Positions 10,225 through 19,028 are shown, counted from the first letter of the stretch. The stretch: DNA of 64,000 nucleotides from Pseudoxanthomonas sp. SE1 (GCF_029542205.1 NZ_CP113783.1:351001-415000); one strand, 5' to 3'. Made by a program: numbers and translations. Notes: generated from the sequence alone by a model not told the origin.

Positions 10225-10479
10225 TGACAGCGCCTCCTTCAGCAGGTCGGCGCTGAGCTGGGCGTCGGCGTACATCTTCTTCAGGCGCCGGTTCTCTTCC
10301 TCCAGCTCCTTCATCCGCGCGACCATGGACACCTCCATGCCGCCGAACTTGCTGCGCCACTTGTAGAACGTCGCCGAGCTGATGCCGTGCTCGCGGCACA
10401 GCTCAGGCACGGGCGTACCGCCTTCGGCCTGCTTGAGCACGGCAATGATCTGGCTGTCGGTGAATCGGGACTTCTTCAT
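10213..10479 (-). CDS. IS3-family transposase OrfA (copy 1)
   Basis: An 88-aa protein ([20 protein letters not shown]) with the N-terminal helix-turn-helix of IS3-family OrfA ([21 protein letters not shown]) and a C-terminal leucine-zipper-like helix ([15 protein letters not shown]). A run of seven A (coding strand, 10219-10225) just before its stop is a typical slip site for -1 frameshifting into orfB. An upstream in-frame GTG at 10515 is a less likely start. Confidence 0.93.
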   Translation of the reverse strand: MKKSRFTDSQIIAVLKQAEGGTPVPELCREHGISSATFYKWRSKFGGMEVSMVARMKELEEENRRLKKMYADAQLSADLLKEALSKKW

Positions 10480-10651
10480 GGAACCTCCTCGGGAAAGCGT
10501 ACGAGAAAATTCCACTTCTGGTGTCAGCTAATCCGCGGGGGGATTACCATCGGAACCCAGACGTCACGATAGCGTTGAAGCACATGAGCTACGGACGGTG
10601 GCACGGATTCCGGCAGAGCATCCTCGCCAATCGTTTGATATCGCTGAGCTC

Positions 10652-11371
10652 TCATACGAGCCCAACGAGTGGAGAGACAAGGATGACGGCCTCTTTGGCA
10701 TGAAATTCCGACACCAGGCCGACCAGTCGGAAAGAAAGGGTCCTACGGGTATCGACCATTAGCTCCATGCATGGTCCGCCACTAATACCGTTCAACTTAG
10801 GTGAGTTGAAGCTACAGCCTTGAGCGTTCTTCAACTTCTTCCTGTCGTAGGAGAACGCCAGATAGCTGGTCAGCGCGCTCTTTGGCTTTGCAGACGACGC
10901 TGAACAGAATATGTTCAATCCATGTCGATCTGTCTTTCCGAACTTGAGCTTCAGCTGATTCTGCGATGCGGGGTAGCCAGATACAACATAGATCCCGGTA
11001 CCCTGCCAGGCCGTCCAGCTCCTTCCTAGGTCGAAGTATCTAACAGAGTCGATCTCGGAACGCGCCAAGTAATCTTCGGTGAGCCTTGCGAAGGCTATGT
11101 CTCTACTAGCATCTCGCTTAAATCGAAGGGCTTTCACGTCGAGCGATCTGCCGAGAACGTTTGCAACACAGGCTTCGTATCGATCTATGTCGTCGACGAC
11201 ATGATCAGCAGTGATGAGGAAAAACTCACCTTGGTGCTTTGCTACGAACCCAGTGCCGAAGCCCTCTGCATCGACAAACGATCTGATTGAGTTTCCAAAA
11301 AAGGGTGCCAACGTGCCTGCCCATTCAATGGCCGCCGACTCAACGCGACCAACTAGTTCATTTGATGTCAC
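10652..11371 (-). CDS. Trypsin-like serine protease, island-encoded
   Basis: A 239-aa protein (GTG start) with a complete trypsin-type triad: His57 in [11 protein letters not shown], Asp91 in [10 protein letters not shown] and Ser197 in [10 protein letters not shown]. No signal peptide or membrane segment, so it should act in the cytoplasm, unlike housekeeping Deg proteases, and it has no PDZ domain. It lies 70 bp after the AbiC-like gene and its stop overlaps the start of the HEPN gene (ATGA). Proteases paired with toxic effectors are known in bacterial conflict systems. A plausible model is that it senses infection and cuts or activates the HEPN protein; that is inference. Confidence 0.8.
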   Translation of the reverse strand: MTSNELVGRVESAAIEWAGTLAPFFGNSIRSFVDAEGFGTGFVAKHQGEFFLITADHVVDDIDRYEACVANVLGRSLDVKALRFKRDASRDIAFARLTEDYLARSEIDSVRYFDLGRSWTAWQGTGIYVVSGYPASQNQLKLKFGKTDRHGLNIFCSASSAKPKSALTSYLAFSYDRKKLKNAQGCSFNSPKLNGISGGPCMELMVDTRRTLSFRLVGLVSEFHAKEAVILVSPLVGLV

Positions 11372-11440
11372 AACAGCCCTTGTGCGGTCGGATAAGAATC
11401 TTCGCTGAAGCTCGTCATGTCCCAGGTCGAACTAAGAACT

Positions 11441-12292
11441 CTAGGCGCGCACTTCTTCTCGCGCTCTTCTCTTGATCTTCCTAAACTGCTTGCGGGGATA
11501 TGGCATGACAAGCTGAGTCTTCGTGCGGGCTACATCGACGCCGTGTATACGCTTGTAGAGCTCACGGTGGGTGGTGCTTAGACTTCCATTCCGGATTCGA
11601 GTACTGATCATCCCTGACCGATGCATTAGTTCGCGGAACCGATCATTCTCCTCTGATACTAGACAGCAGTAGAAGATGTACTTTGCCTCTACGGACGTAA
11701 TCTGACTAGCAATGATCTCCAAGTAGGGGGCTCGATCATCCTCAGTGTTAAGGTCGCGCTCTATAAGTTCTAGGAGATTCTGAAGTGTTCCAAGATATCT
11801 CGCTTGCCTTCGCAAGAGCTTCTGCACCTCGATGAAAAGCTGAACCTCATAGACCATTCGATCTTCTTCAGATTCGAGAAATCGATTGTACTTCTGCATC
11901 GTCGAGTTCAGCTTCTTGCAGATGAAGCTCAAAGCATGCACTCCCACGTACTGGACGTCCGTGGTCGATTCGACTATGCGAATGTCCTCCAAGTTGCGTC
12001 GATACAACTCCAGAAGTCGATAGAACGATCCCTCAAATCTTTGTGTTCGAAAGATCTCTCGAGACTCTGTAAGTTCTTGTCTTTGCAGGATGAGCGTTAG
12101 AATTACGCCTGCGAAAGCAAGTCCAGAGAATAGAGAAGTAACAATTCCGAAGCTGTCGCCAAACGTTCCGGCCTTCGCGATGGAAAATTCGGTCACGGGC
12201 CACGTCAAAATTAGTACGAGCCCCCCATAGGCAGCCACCGTGACGGTCACGCCAAGAATCACCACGATCGATGCTCTGCGCAAATTGACCAC
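11441..12292 (-). CDS. Putative phage abortive infection protein (AbiC-like membrane protein)
   Basis: A 283-aa protein (GTG start) with two N-terminal transmembrane helices (about residues 8-30 and 43-68) and then a soluble helical domain. The segment EIFRTQRFEGSFYRLLELYR right after TM2 is characteristic of the putAbiC family. The rest has charged helices and a basic tail. Such proteins occur alone or beside defence effectors and are thought to act at the membrane to stop phage production. It is the first gene of a minus-strand operon with the trypsin-like and HEPN genes. Confidence 0.72.
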   Translation of the reverse strand: MVNLRRASIVVILGVTVTVAAYGGLVLILTWPVTEFSIAKAGTFGDSFGIVTSLFSGLAFAGVILTLILQRQELTESREIFRTQRFEGSFYRLLELYRRNLEDIRIVESTTDVQYVGVHALSFICKKLNSTMQKYNRFLESEEDRMVYEVQLFIEVQKLLRRQARYLGTLQNLLELIERDLNTEDDRAPYLEIIASQITSVEAKYIFYCCLVSEENDRFRELMHRSGMISTRIRNGSLSTTHRELYKRIHGVDVARTKTQLVMPYPRKQFRKIKRRAREEVRA

Positions 12293-12631
12293 GTTCTATC
12301 CCCAGTAGGTCCGCTGATTGCTGGCAGCCTCAAGTCCGCCGCCTAGCCAACAAATCTGGGGTGGTAGGTCCCCATCGCATTGATCTTAGGGCGGCCTATT
12401 CGGGCCATCAAGCCGAAAGCATATGGGGGCGGGCATACCCGCATGCGGCCGATTGTAGTTGAGTCGACATCCACGTCGGTTCTGTGAGCGTCGCCACCGC
12501 GCGACTTATTGCCGGTGCTTGTCAAGACGTGGCTTTGGAGTTAAATAGGTATGCCTCCAGGGCGTAGGGTGAGGCGGGGATAGGGGGCGACTATCCTGAG
12601 ACTGGGGATCGAATGGGATCCGTGCTGCCGG
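12293..12631. other. Intergenic space between divergent defence operons
   Basis: About 340 bp between the AbiC-like gene (minus) and the Lamassu operon (plus). It must hold both promoters. I see no convincing coding frame, tRNA-like fold or repeat. Confidence 0.5.
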
Positions 12632-13912
12632 ATGCAGCCATCCGGCATGATGCTGAGCGAGGCGATGTCGGTGAACATGAGTGTCACTCCATCACCCGAA
12701 GCCGTTCTCGCGGCTTCGGACCCAGGAGATGAGGTAGGGCGCCGATTCCGATTCCAGTACTTGTGGGCGGCAATCATCTGTTGCGCCATCCTGGACGAGA
12801 CGCACGAGATCATAGAGGTGTTTTGCGAGCACCACGAAGATATTTTGATCAAGCACTCGGACGGGACATTCACCGGCGAACAAGTCAAAACGCGAGAAAT
12901 AGATCAACCTCCTTGGAAGGCTGGCGATCAAGCTGTAGTCGCTTCGTTCGTTAGATTCGTCAAACTTGATGTCGATTATCCGCAGCGCTTCAGAGCGTTT
13001 CGATTCGCATCCAACCACGCGCTCTACTCTGCGAAGAATTCGCAGTGCGTGCGGCACATCCTTGCAGCTGTAAAGCAAGCGTCCAGCCCAGCGGATCTGT
13101 CCGCACCCGAGCGGAGATGGATTTCCCGATTGGCCAAGCTGGCGAAAGTCAGTGAAGCTGGTGTTTTGAGCACGCTGAGGAAGTGCTCGGCTACAGACGA
13201 GTTGCCCAAGCTGCAGGACGCCACGATGCGGCTAGTACACGCGTTGAGCTCATCTTGGGAGAAGTCATCAGAGCATACCCATGCGCGCGTCCTGAAGGCC
13301 GCGATACGACTTGCTGACGAGTGCGGCCGTGCGTCATCACTACATCATGAGCAGGTGCTGCCCGCATATCTCCAGGCCATTAATGATCTAAAGCAAGAAA
13401 TCATAGTTCGGGTTGAGGGGAAGAGACTCTCGATAGCCCGGATCTTGGAAGTTCTTGAGGAAGGGCTTGTGTCGACAGCCATCCTCTCTGGTGAGCCAGC
13501 AAAGCAGGTTCCGCCAGGTCAAGGTAGCTCTGAGCTTCTGTATAGGAAGCTCGATGCTGGCGGCTTCTCCTCAGTCTCGCTCAATTCCGCAGTGAATCTT
13601 CGTGACAAGGCAGACTACCTTGCTTTGAGCTGGACGAAGAAGCATGGAAGGGAAGTCGGTCTGGAGCGTTATGACCATGTCCGTTCCCTTGCGTTGAGCG
13701 AAGCTGCCCGCGCATTTGAGGACACCACTACGCCAGAGGATGACTTTGGGCCAGCAATGCGAGAAAACCTACGTCAGCGAATAAGTGCGAGGCGAGCCGG
13801 AGGTGAGCAACTATTCGACTGCTCAGACGACCACCTTGAAGGGGTCGCGTACTCGCTCACTGCTGAGTGCCAGGTGCAATGGAGCAACGCTAGGCCATGG
13901 GAGGAGGAATAA
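12632..13912 (+). CDS. lmuA: Lamassu LmuA: Cap4-type dsDNA nuclease (DUF4297-like) effector
   Basis: A 426-aa protein with an N-terminal Cap4/DUF4297 nuclease domain. GRRFRFQYLWAAI starts the fold, the acidic residues lie in FCEHHEDILI (about residue 68) and Q-x-K in GEQVKTRE (about residue 84), the (D/E)-QxK core of restriction-like nucleases. The C-terminal half is helical and unrecognised. It is the first of three overlapping genes; its stop overlaps the next start (TAATG). In Lamassu systems the nuclease is held inactive and released to cut DNA when the SMC-like partner senses phage DNA ends. Starts at 12647, 12665 (preceded by GAGCGAGG) and 12677 are also possible. Confidence 0.82.
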   Translation: MQPSGMMLSEAMSVNMSVTPSPEAVLAASDPGDEVGRRFRFQYLWAAIICCAILDETHEIIEVFCEHHEDILIKHSDGTFTGEQVKTREIDQPPWKAGDQAVVASFVRFVKLDVDYPQRFRAFRFASNHALYSAKNSQCVRHILAAVKQASSPADLSAPERRWISRLAKLAKVSEAGVLSTLRKCSATDELPKLQDATMRLVHALSSSWEKSSEHTHARVLKAAIRLADECGRASSLHHEQVLPAYLQAINDLKQEIIVRVEGKRLSIARILEVLEEGLVSTAILSGEPAKQVPPGQGSSELLYRKLDAGGFSSVSLNSAVNLRDKADYLALSWTKKHGREVGLERYDHVRSLALSEAARAFEDTTTPEDDFGPAMRENLRQRISARRAGGEQLFDCSDDHLEGVAYSLTAECQVQWSNARPWEEE

Positions 13913-14457
13913 TGGACATTGTCAAAGCCATTGCCGACCTCGACGAGTATTCTGAGCTTCATGAGGCGCGCATTCTCCTGCTGCTGAACGCGTTCGACAC
14001 GGCTGAACAGGGCGCGATTGAAGGGCTGACGAAGCTTGCGAAGTTAGATTTCTTGTTGCGCTACCCAGTCATGCTCGATCGGGCACTCGCAACCAAGGGA
14101 AAGACGACTCGCGAGGTCCTGCTTGAAGATCACGAGCGGCAAAGCGTCGAGTCTGAGATGGTGAGATACAGGTTCGGGCCATGGGACCATAGGTATCGAG
14201 AAATCCTCAATGTGCTAGTAGCGAAAGGACTTGCCAAAGTTTCAGTAGAGGGGCGAAAAGTGGTCATCTTCCTTACTCCGCGCGGTCGCGATGTTGCGGG
14301 AAGACTGGCGAGTGAACCTGAATTCGAGCAGTACTCGCGGCGCGCAGGGCTACTTAAGAGGAACTTCAATCTGACCGCTACGAATCTCATGAAGTTCATC
14401 TACCAGACGTTTCCCGAGGTTATATCGCTCCGCACGAATGAGGCTATTCCCACGTGA
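13912..14457 (+). CDS. lmuC: Lamassu LmuC-like middle component
   Basis: A 181-aa protein in the middle position of ABC three-component/Lamassu operons. The ATG at 13912 follows GGGAGGAGGA and overlaps the lmuA stop; its own stop overlaps the lmuB start (GTGA). Helical, with a winged-helix-like region (GLAKVSVEGRKVVIFLTPRG) typical of middle components, which bridge effector and ATPase. Sequence identity in this family is low, so the name rests largely on position and size. Confidence 0.75.
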   Translation: MDIVKAIADLDEYSELHEARILLLLNAFDTAEQGAIEGLTKLAKLDFLLRYPVMLDRALATKGKTTREVLLEDHERQSVESEMVRYRFGPWDHRYREILNVLVAKGLAKVSVEGRKVVIFLTPRGRDVAGRLASEPEFEQYSRRAGLLKRNFNLTATNLMKFIYQTFPEVISLRTNEAIPT

Positions 14458-16451
14458 GGCTCAAGCTAGAAAAACTCCAGATCACTTTCAGGAAGTCAGT
14501 CGAGGAGCTGCGCTTCTCCCGCTCGGTGACGTTTCTATATGGTCCAGTTGGAACGGGAAAGTCGACAGTTGCGCGACTTGTCGACTATTGTCTTGGGGGT
14601 GATCTTGAGCGTACGCCAGCCGTCCGGCAAGAGTTCGTTGCTGTGCAGTTGAACCTTAGAATTGGGCAGTACAGTTGTACCTTGGAGCGATCTGCGACAG
14701 ATACCCAAAGCGTAAGGGTATCGTGGTCAAGAGAACAGCTGAAAGACGTCGGAGATGATTCGGGCGATCGTCGTGATGACGAAGCGGCTACTGAGGAGTT
14801 GATAGAGACAGAGTCGGTCAATGCTCCACTGGATGCAACTGACGAGCCGATCTTTGGCGAGGATGTCTACAACCTTAGTGATCTCCTTTTCCATCTATCG
14901 GGCGTCCGCCCGATCAAAGTTCGACAGCGTGTGCGTGATCCAGATTCGCCCATGATTCGGCTTAGCTTTAGAGATATCTGGTGGTACTGCTATCTAGAGC
15001 AGACCCACCTCGACTCATCATTCTTCAAGCTTGAAGAGCCTTTCAAAGGGCGAAAGAGCCAGGATGCAATGCGCTTCTTTACGGGCCTGCACTCTGAGCG
15101 CTTAAGTCAACTTGAGGCGGATCTGTATCGGGGGATTGACGAACAGAAGGGTAAGCGCGAGGCGGCAAATCAGATCAAGATATTCATGAGTCGCTTCGAA
15201 CTCGGCACGGAACTCGACGTCGGAAGTAGGATAGAGGCAGCTCGTCGTGACTTAGAGACCGCTAATTCGCAGCGGCGAGAGATCGAGCGTGATCGTGAGG
15301 TCATACTGCATCCTACAGATCAGCTGCGAACGCGTTTACGCGAACTGAGCTCCGAAGTTGCAGCGCTAGAGTCATCGATTGAAGATACTGCTTCTGCAAT
15401 ATCTCAGCAGCGCGCACTCAAGGCGGAACTCATTACTGCGAAAGTCAAAGCTAGTCGTGCCGAACAGGCCGCGGTGGTTCTTTCGGGAGTGAGCTACGAG
15501 CGATGCCCGCAGTGCTCGTCTGATATCTCTGCGCGACCGCATGTCGTCGGCGCATGCAGTTTGTGCTGCTCTAATCTCAGGAAAACTGAGCACGTCCCTA
15601 GCCTTGAGCTCGAGTCTATGCGGAGGGAGCTTAACGATAGGATTGATCTTATTGGGGATTCGATTCAAAGAAGGGAAAGAGCTTTGGAAAAAGGCCAGCG
15701 ATTGCTGGAACGACTTCGCGTTGAGAAGTCAAAGGCGGACAGCTTGCTGCAAGACGAGCTGGCAAGGTACGACTCCGCGTTCATCGAGAAGATAAGGTCG
15801 ATAGATCGCCATCAGGCAACGCTTGTTGAGCGCATAAAGTCTTTGGAAAAGCTTCGTGAGATGCCAAAGGCGATTGCTGAACTTGAGGATCAAGCTGCTG
15901 AGCTCCAGGCGAAGATTGAGAGAATTCGCGAAGCAGTTGATCTAGAAGTCGGTCGCTTGAAGAGGGCTGACGGAAACGTGGCTGCCATAGCAGACCGATT
16001 CAGGACGATATTGATCGCCGTCGGTTTTCCGGGCGTTTCAGCAGACGACACGGTGGAGCTAGACCCTCGCACTTGGAAACCCACCATCCACCATCGGGGG
16101 CAAGAGTGGACGTTCTGGGATGCGGGGAGCGGCGGTAAGAAGACGCTATTCAATGTCTGTTACGCACTTGCCGTCCACGAAGTTGCACTTGAGCGAAACC
16201 TGCCAGTGCCGAATCTATTGGTGATCGACAGCCCGACGAAGAACATAAGTGATGACGAGAACCCTGAACTTGTCGAGTCGCTCTACCATCAGATCTATCG
16301 ACTGGCATCGATGAGGGAGGGGGAGATCCAGTTCTTGTTGATCGACTCTGACCTCGTCATGCCCCAAGATGGGGCTTTGGACTTTAGGCATGAACATTTG
16401 GCCGGGGAGACGGAAGCGCCCAGCCTCATTCCCTACTACACCGGACCGTAG
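14454..16451 (+). CDS. lmuB: Lamassu LmuB: SMC-like ATPase with zinc hook
   Basis: A 665-aa Rad50/SMC-type protein. Walker A GPVGTGKST is at residues 30-38. Long coiled coils (about 220-350 and 380-520) flank a zinc-hook-like CPQC...CSLCC region near residues 350-370. Walker B-type LLVIDSPTKN lies near 590, preceded by the signature-like WDAGSGGKKTLFN. The GTG start at 14454 overlaps the lmuC stop. In Lamassu the ATPase dimer recognises foreign DNA ends or structures and unleashes the nuclease. The operon appears intact. Confidence 0.87.
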   Translation: MRLKLEKLQITFRKSVEELRFSRSVTFLYGPVGTGKSTVARLVDYCLGGDLERTPAVRQEFVAVQLNLRIGQYSCTLERSATDTQSVRVSWSREQLKDVGDDSGDRRDDEAATEELIETESVNAPLDATDEPIFGEDVYNLSDLLFHLSGVRPIKVRQRVRDPDSPMIRLSFRDIWWYCYLEQTHLDSSFFKLEEPFKGRKSQDAMRFFTGLHSERLSQLEADLYRGIDEQKGKREAANQIKIFMSRFELGTELDVGSRIEAARRDLETANSQRREIERDREVILHPTDQLRTRLRELSSEVAALESSIEDTASAISQQRALKAELITAKVKASRAEQAAVVLSGVSYERCPQCSSDISARPHVVGACSLCCSNLRKTEHVPSLELESMRRELNDRIDLIGDSIQRRERALEKGQRLLERLRVEKSKADSLLQDELARYDSAFIEKIRSIDRHQATLVERIKSLEKLREMPKAIAELEDQAAELQAKIERIREAVDLEVGRLKRADGNVAAIADRFRTILIAVGFPGVSADDTVELDPRTWKPTIHHRGQEWTFWDAGSGGKKTLFNVCYALAVHEVALERNLPVPNLLVIDSPTKNISDDENPELVESLYHQIYRLASMREGEIQFLLIDSDLVMPQDGALDFRHEHLAGETEAPSLIPYYTGP

Positions 16452-16469
16452 CGTTCGGTTGCTGGCCGC

Positions 16470-16787
16470 CTAGTCAGCGGTCACGCCCAGCACTTGGAGT
16501 TGGGCGTTATCGGTCTTCATACGATTCACACTCGCGATCAACTCAGATATCCGATCTGGGCGGGGACTGTAAGCAAGCAAACATGCCTTAATGGCAGCAT
16601 CGTCGCGCCAAGAGAGCTCATTACGCTCGTCCCAGAGCAAGGACGATCTTCGCTTCAGATCACCGATCAGTAGAAGATCGGGTTCAGCTCCGTGGCGAGC
16701 ATCAGCAAGCTGAGCACTAAGCTCCGAGATCCGGATGCCAATGCAATGGCAAGCCAGCTCGTAGAGGATATAGCCACTGTCATTCAT
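16470..16787 (-). CDS. Small hypothetical protein (105 aa)
   Basis: A 105-aa acidic helical protein (MNDSGYILYELACHCIGIRI). No recognised domain and no membrane segment. It converges on lmuB with an 18-bp gap and lies 23 bp downstream of another small minus-strand gene (16811-17164), so the two are probably one operon. Its reality rests on length, open frame and tight spacing. Confidence 0.5.
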   Translation of the reverse strand: MNDSGYILYELACHCIGIRISELSAQLADARHGAEPDLLLIGDLKRRSSLLWDERNELSWRDDAAIKACLLAYSPRPDRISELIASVNRMKTDNAQLQVLGVTAD

Positions 16788-16810
16788 TGCTCACCCAGTC
16801 TATTTCAGCC

Positions 16811-17164
16811 CTATCGCCTAGTCTTCGGCTTGGCAGCCCACCTTCGCTTGGCTAACGGTGCGTACTCATTAATGAAAGCGTGCATCTGGCCACGGAAATT
16901 CATAGCTTCTGCCGGAATAGCAACATCCAGCTCCTTGGAAAGTGCAAGGGCGAAGGAGGCTTGCGCTGCGGTGGGCTTCTTGATGTCCCAATCCAAAACT
17001 TCCGAAATGCCGCTTTCCATCTCTTGCGCCAATCGCTCGGCAAAGGTAGCTATCTGACGGCGGTCTTGGAGCCGGGTGAGTTGGAGGACGATCGCGCTTT
17101 GCACATCCTCTGACAGAGGCAGTTCGATAGCCATCTCAAGCGATGGCGCGACTAAGTAGAACGT
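16811..17164 (-). CDS. Small hypothetical protein (117 aa), divergent from an XRE regulator
   Basis: The start is taken at ATG 17164 (MTFYLVAPSLEMAIELP); a longer version from 17209 would run into the promoter region of the divergent gene. Helical, ending in a basic tail (AAKPKTRR). I do not recognise it. Divergence from a helix-turn-helix gene at 17275 and the following small gene suggest a small regulated unit, possibly toxin-antitoxin-like, but no toxin fold is visible. Confidence 0.5.
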   Translation of the reverse strand, partial: TFYLVAPSLEMAIELPLSEDVQSAIVLQLTRLQDRRQIATFAERLAQEMESGISEVLDWDIKKPTAAQASFALALSKELDVAIPAEAMNFRGQMHAFINEYAPLAKRRWAAKPKTRR

Positions 17165-17274
17165 CATGGGAGGACCCGAGGCAGCGGACTCTCGTGATCC
17201 TATCGTCATTCCACATGATTTTCATGTAATCGGTATCCCTGCCATAGATTTCAGGTCGCTCCAAAGGCGCGACC

Positions 17275-17526
17275 ATGGCTGCCAAGACGATCTACTCTAC
17301 CTCGCACCGCAAGCTCGTCTCGCGTTTGCGTGCCCTTCGCGAAGACGCAGGCCTTTCCCAGACCGACCTGGCCAAAGCCCTGGGATGGCCGCAGCAGCGC
17401 TTATCGGCTGTAGAGGCTGGCGCGCGTCGACTCGACGTCATCGAGTTCTTGAGCCTTACTGACGCGCTAGGACTGACGCCCGAAGAAGCCATTCTCCTGG
17501 CTGTCCCGCGGCGACGCGGCTCCTAA
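17275..17526 (+). CDS. XRE-family helix-turn-helix regulator
   Basis: An 83-aa protein made almost entirely of a Cro/CI-type HTH: KLVSRLRALREDAGLSQTDL then AKALGWPQQRLSAVEAGARR. It starts with a basic, Ser/Thr-rich leader (MAAKTIYSTSHRK). Divergent from the 117-aa gene with about 110 bp between starts, so it likely represses that pair and itself. Confidence 0.85.
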   Translation: MAAKTIYSTSHRKLVSRLRALREDAGLSQTDLAKALGWPQQRLSAVEAGARRLDVIEFLSLTDALGLTPEEAILLAVPRRRGS

Positions 17527-17841
17527 GCATCGAACCATCGCCCCACAAAGCGGTGCTTCCGATGGGAGTCGGCGAACCTCGATGATCTCGAGAAAGAGCT
17601 CTAGCTCTGCAGTCCGCCACCTCGCGGCGCAGTTAATCTTCCAACCGCTTTAGGGTTCATGGCACTGAGCCATGGCTTGGGCCTCCGCAGGCCGCGTCGC
17701 CTCGATCCTTGACGAACCTACTGCCTGTTCTGTCTCGGCCATATCTTGTGGTCCGCAAGTACGCAGCTGAGTCGAGATCAGGTGGCGGTTAATCCATAGC
17801 GCCTAATCTGTCGTACCTCTTCTGCTGCATCTCATTCATGC
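17527..17841. other. Intergenic region, nothing recognised
   Basis: About 315 bp between the stop of the XRE gene and the stop of the convergent SRAP gene. No open frame with protein-like composition, no clear hairpin with a T tract, no tRNA-like sequence. Confidence 0.5.
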
Positions 17842-18783
17842 TCATGCTGCCTTCGCAATCTGGTGCTCGTAGTACGGATGCTGCTTGTCATCGAATATGT
17901 CGTACAGGGCCTGCAGGTTGTTCGGATCCGGGTTCAACCACGCCTCAACGTGTTCCGGCTTGATATTGATGATCGTGCGATCGTGGCCGGCAGCGGCAAC
18001 CTCAGGCTCCGGCTCGTCGGTGATGGCGGCGAAGCAAGGCAGGTCCGGCTCGATCCCGGCCGGATCGGTCCAGTTCGCCCAAAGGCAGGCCACCAGCATG
18101 GGCTCGCCTGTCTTCGGACGGAACTTGATGCGCTGACTGCCGCCACCCGGCTTGTCGACGTTCTCCCAGAATTCGTCAATCACCATCAGCGCGTGCGTGT
18201 AGCCGAACTGCTTGCGCCAGAAGCGCTCGAGGTTGTCACGGCGGGCGTTGTAGGTTCCGCTCATCTCCCGGGTCCGGGTGAAGTCGCTGGATGCCGGCAT
18301 CCCGGGCTGCCTTAGCTGATAGCGCATCGGGCGTACCACGTAGTCATCGCCATCGCGCACGATCAGTGGCACCCACCACTGCGGGAAGAACTGCCAATCG
18401 CGGCTCTTCAACTCGGTGCGGTGAAGGTCCGCGATCCAGCCTTTCAGCTGCTCAATCTTGTTGCCGGCGATGCGGACGTGCTCGCTGGCGGCCTTCGTGA
18501 CCTTGGTCTGCAGCTTCCGCTCGTTGTCCGCCTTGCGCTTGGCCTGCTTGAAGACTTCGGCTTGCCACTGGGCCTCGTCCTCGGCGAACTTCTCGTCAAA
18601 CACCGCTCGCACCTCAGGTGGCAGCATGGGTCCTACCGTATCGATCACGCCCTTGGGGACCTTCTCTCGCTCCAGCCCGTTCTCTCGTAGCCAGAGCAAG
18701 GCGAAGGCCTTCAGGTCCATCACTGGGCCGTTGTGGCGCAGGAACTTGTTGTAGTCAGACTTGATCTGGGCGGAGTAGCACAT
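17842..18783 (-). CDS. SRAP-domain protein (HMCES/YedK family), abasic-site DNA-protein crosslinker
   Basis: The start at ATG 18783 puts the family-defining catalytic cysteine at position 2 (MCYSAQ), which must be exposed by Met removal; a longer reading from 18870 would bury it. The 313-aa protein has the SRAP features: FFPQWWVPLI, a central RxNARRDN-like block (TYNARRDNLERFW), FWEN and a His in AAAGHDRTIIN near the C-terminus. A charged helical insert (about residues 60-130, AEDEAQWQAEVFKQAKRKAD) makes it longer than YedK (about 220 aa). SRAP proteins shield abasic sites in single-stranded DNA. Here it belongs with UmuDC- and Cho-type genes in the island. Confidence 0.88.
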   Translation of the reverse strand: MCYSAQIKSDYNKFLRHNGPVMDLKAFALLWLRENGLEREKVPKGVIDTVGPMLPPEVRAVFDEKFAEDEAQWQAEVFKQAKRKADNERKLQTKVTKAASEHVRIAGNKIEQLKGWIADLHRTELKSRDWQFFPQWWVPLIVRDGDDYVVRPMRYQLRQPGMPASSDFTRTREMSGTYNARRDNLERFWRKQFGYTHALMVIDEFWENVDKPGGGSQRIKFRPKTGEPMLVACLWANWTDPAGIEPDLPCFAAITDEPEPEVAAAGHDRTIINIKPEHVEAWLNPDPNNLQALYDIFDDKQHPYYEHQIAKAA

Positions 18784-18829
18784 GAGGGCAATCTCGCGGC
18801 GTCTACGTGCTAAGGCTATCCTGCAACGA

Positions 18830-19024
18830 ATGAACGAGCCAAGTGACGACATCGACCCGCCAATTGGCACCCTTCCGGTGCTGGACTCTGGCCTGGCTGC
18901 GGTGTTCGGGTCTGCCAGCCCGTGGGGCTTGGCGCTCCAGCAGATGCAGGGGGCGCTTGCGCTGCTGGTGGATCCTGCGCGACCAGAATTTGATTCGCTT
19001 GGTGCCCATCTAAGCGTGCATTGA
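18830..19024 (+). CDS. Small hypothetical protein (64 aa), divergent from SRAP gene
   Basis: MNEPSDDIDPPIGTLPVLDS onward: a short acidic protein with a hydrophobic middle (ALQQMQGALALLVD). An in-frame ATG at 18782 would overlap the SRAP start, so 18830 is preferred. The next small gene begins 4 bp after its stop. Function unknown. Confidence 0.5.
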   Translation: MNEPSDDIDPPIGTLPVLDSGLAAVFGSASPWGLALQQMQGALALLVDPARPEFDSLGAHLSVH

Positions 19025-19028
19025 CTCC

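Larger units (their letters stand above)
9354..10548 (-). mobile_element. IS3-family (IS407-type) insertion sequence, copy 1
   Basis: A 1195-bp element with imperfect terminal inverted repeats beginning GGTAATCCCCCC and sharing TTAGC and AAGTGGA further in. It is flanked by a 4-bp direct repeat ATCG (9350-9353 and 10549-10552). Four-bp duplications and the OrfA/OrfB layout fit the IS407 group. It interrupts the HEPN gene. A second copy with identical proteins lies in opposite orientation at 39220-40414, so recombination between them could invert the intervening 28.7 kb. Confidence 0.93.
8170..10655 (-). pseudogene. HEPN-domain protein gene (428 codons) interrupted by an IS3-family element
   Basis: Removing the IS at 9354-10548 and one ATCG duplication joins 10655-10549 to 9349-8170 as one frame of 429 codons including the stop (MRAQRY...VPIRSF-PYLAVDF...). 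The insertion falls after about codon 35. Near the C-terminus RSLRNAFMH gives the HEPN ribonuclease motif R-N-x3-H (R356, H361 in the restored protein), in a helical domain. The ATG at 10655 overlaps the stop of the upstream protease gene (ATGA), so the two were translationally coupled. A GTG at 9276 could start a 368-aa remnant that still contains the HEPN motif. HEPN domains usually act as toxin RNases in antiphage systems. The rest of the protein is unrecognised. Confidence 0.75.

Noticed and set aside
16470..17164. Toxin-antitoxin pair with the XRE gene at 17275
   Set aside because: The layout is suggestive, but neither small protein shows a HigB, RelE, HipA or other toxin pattern, so no such call is made.
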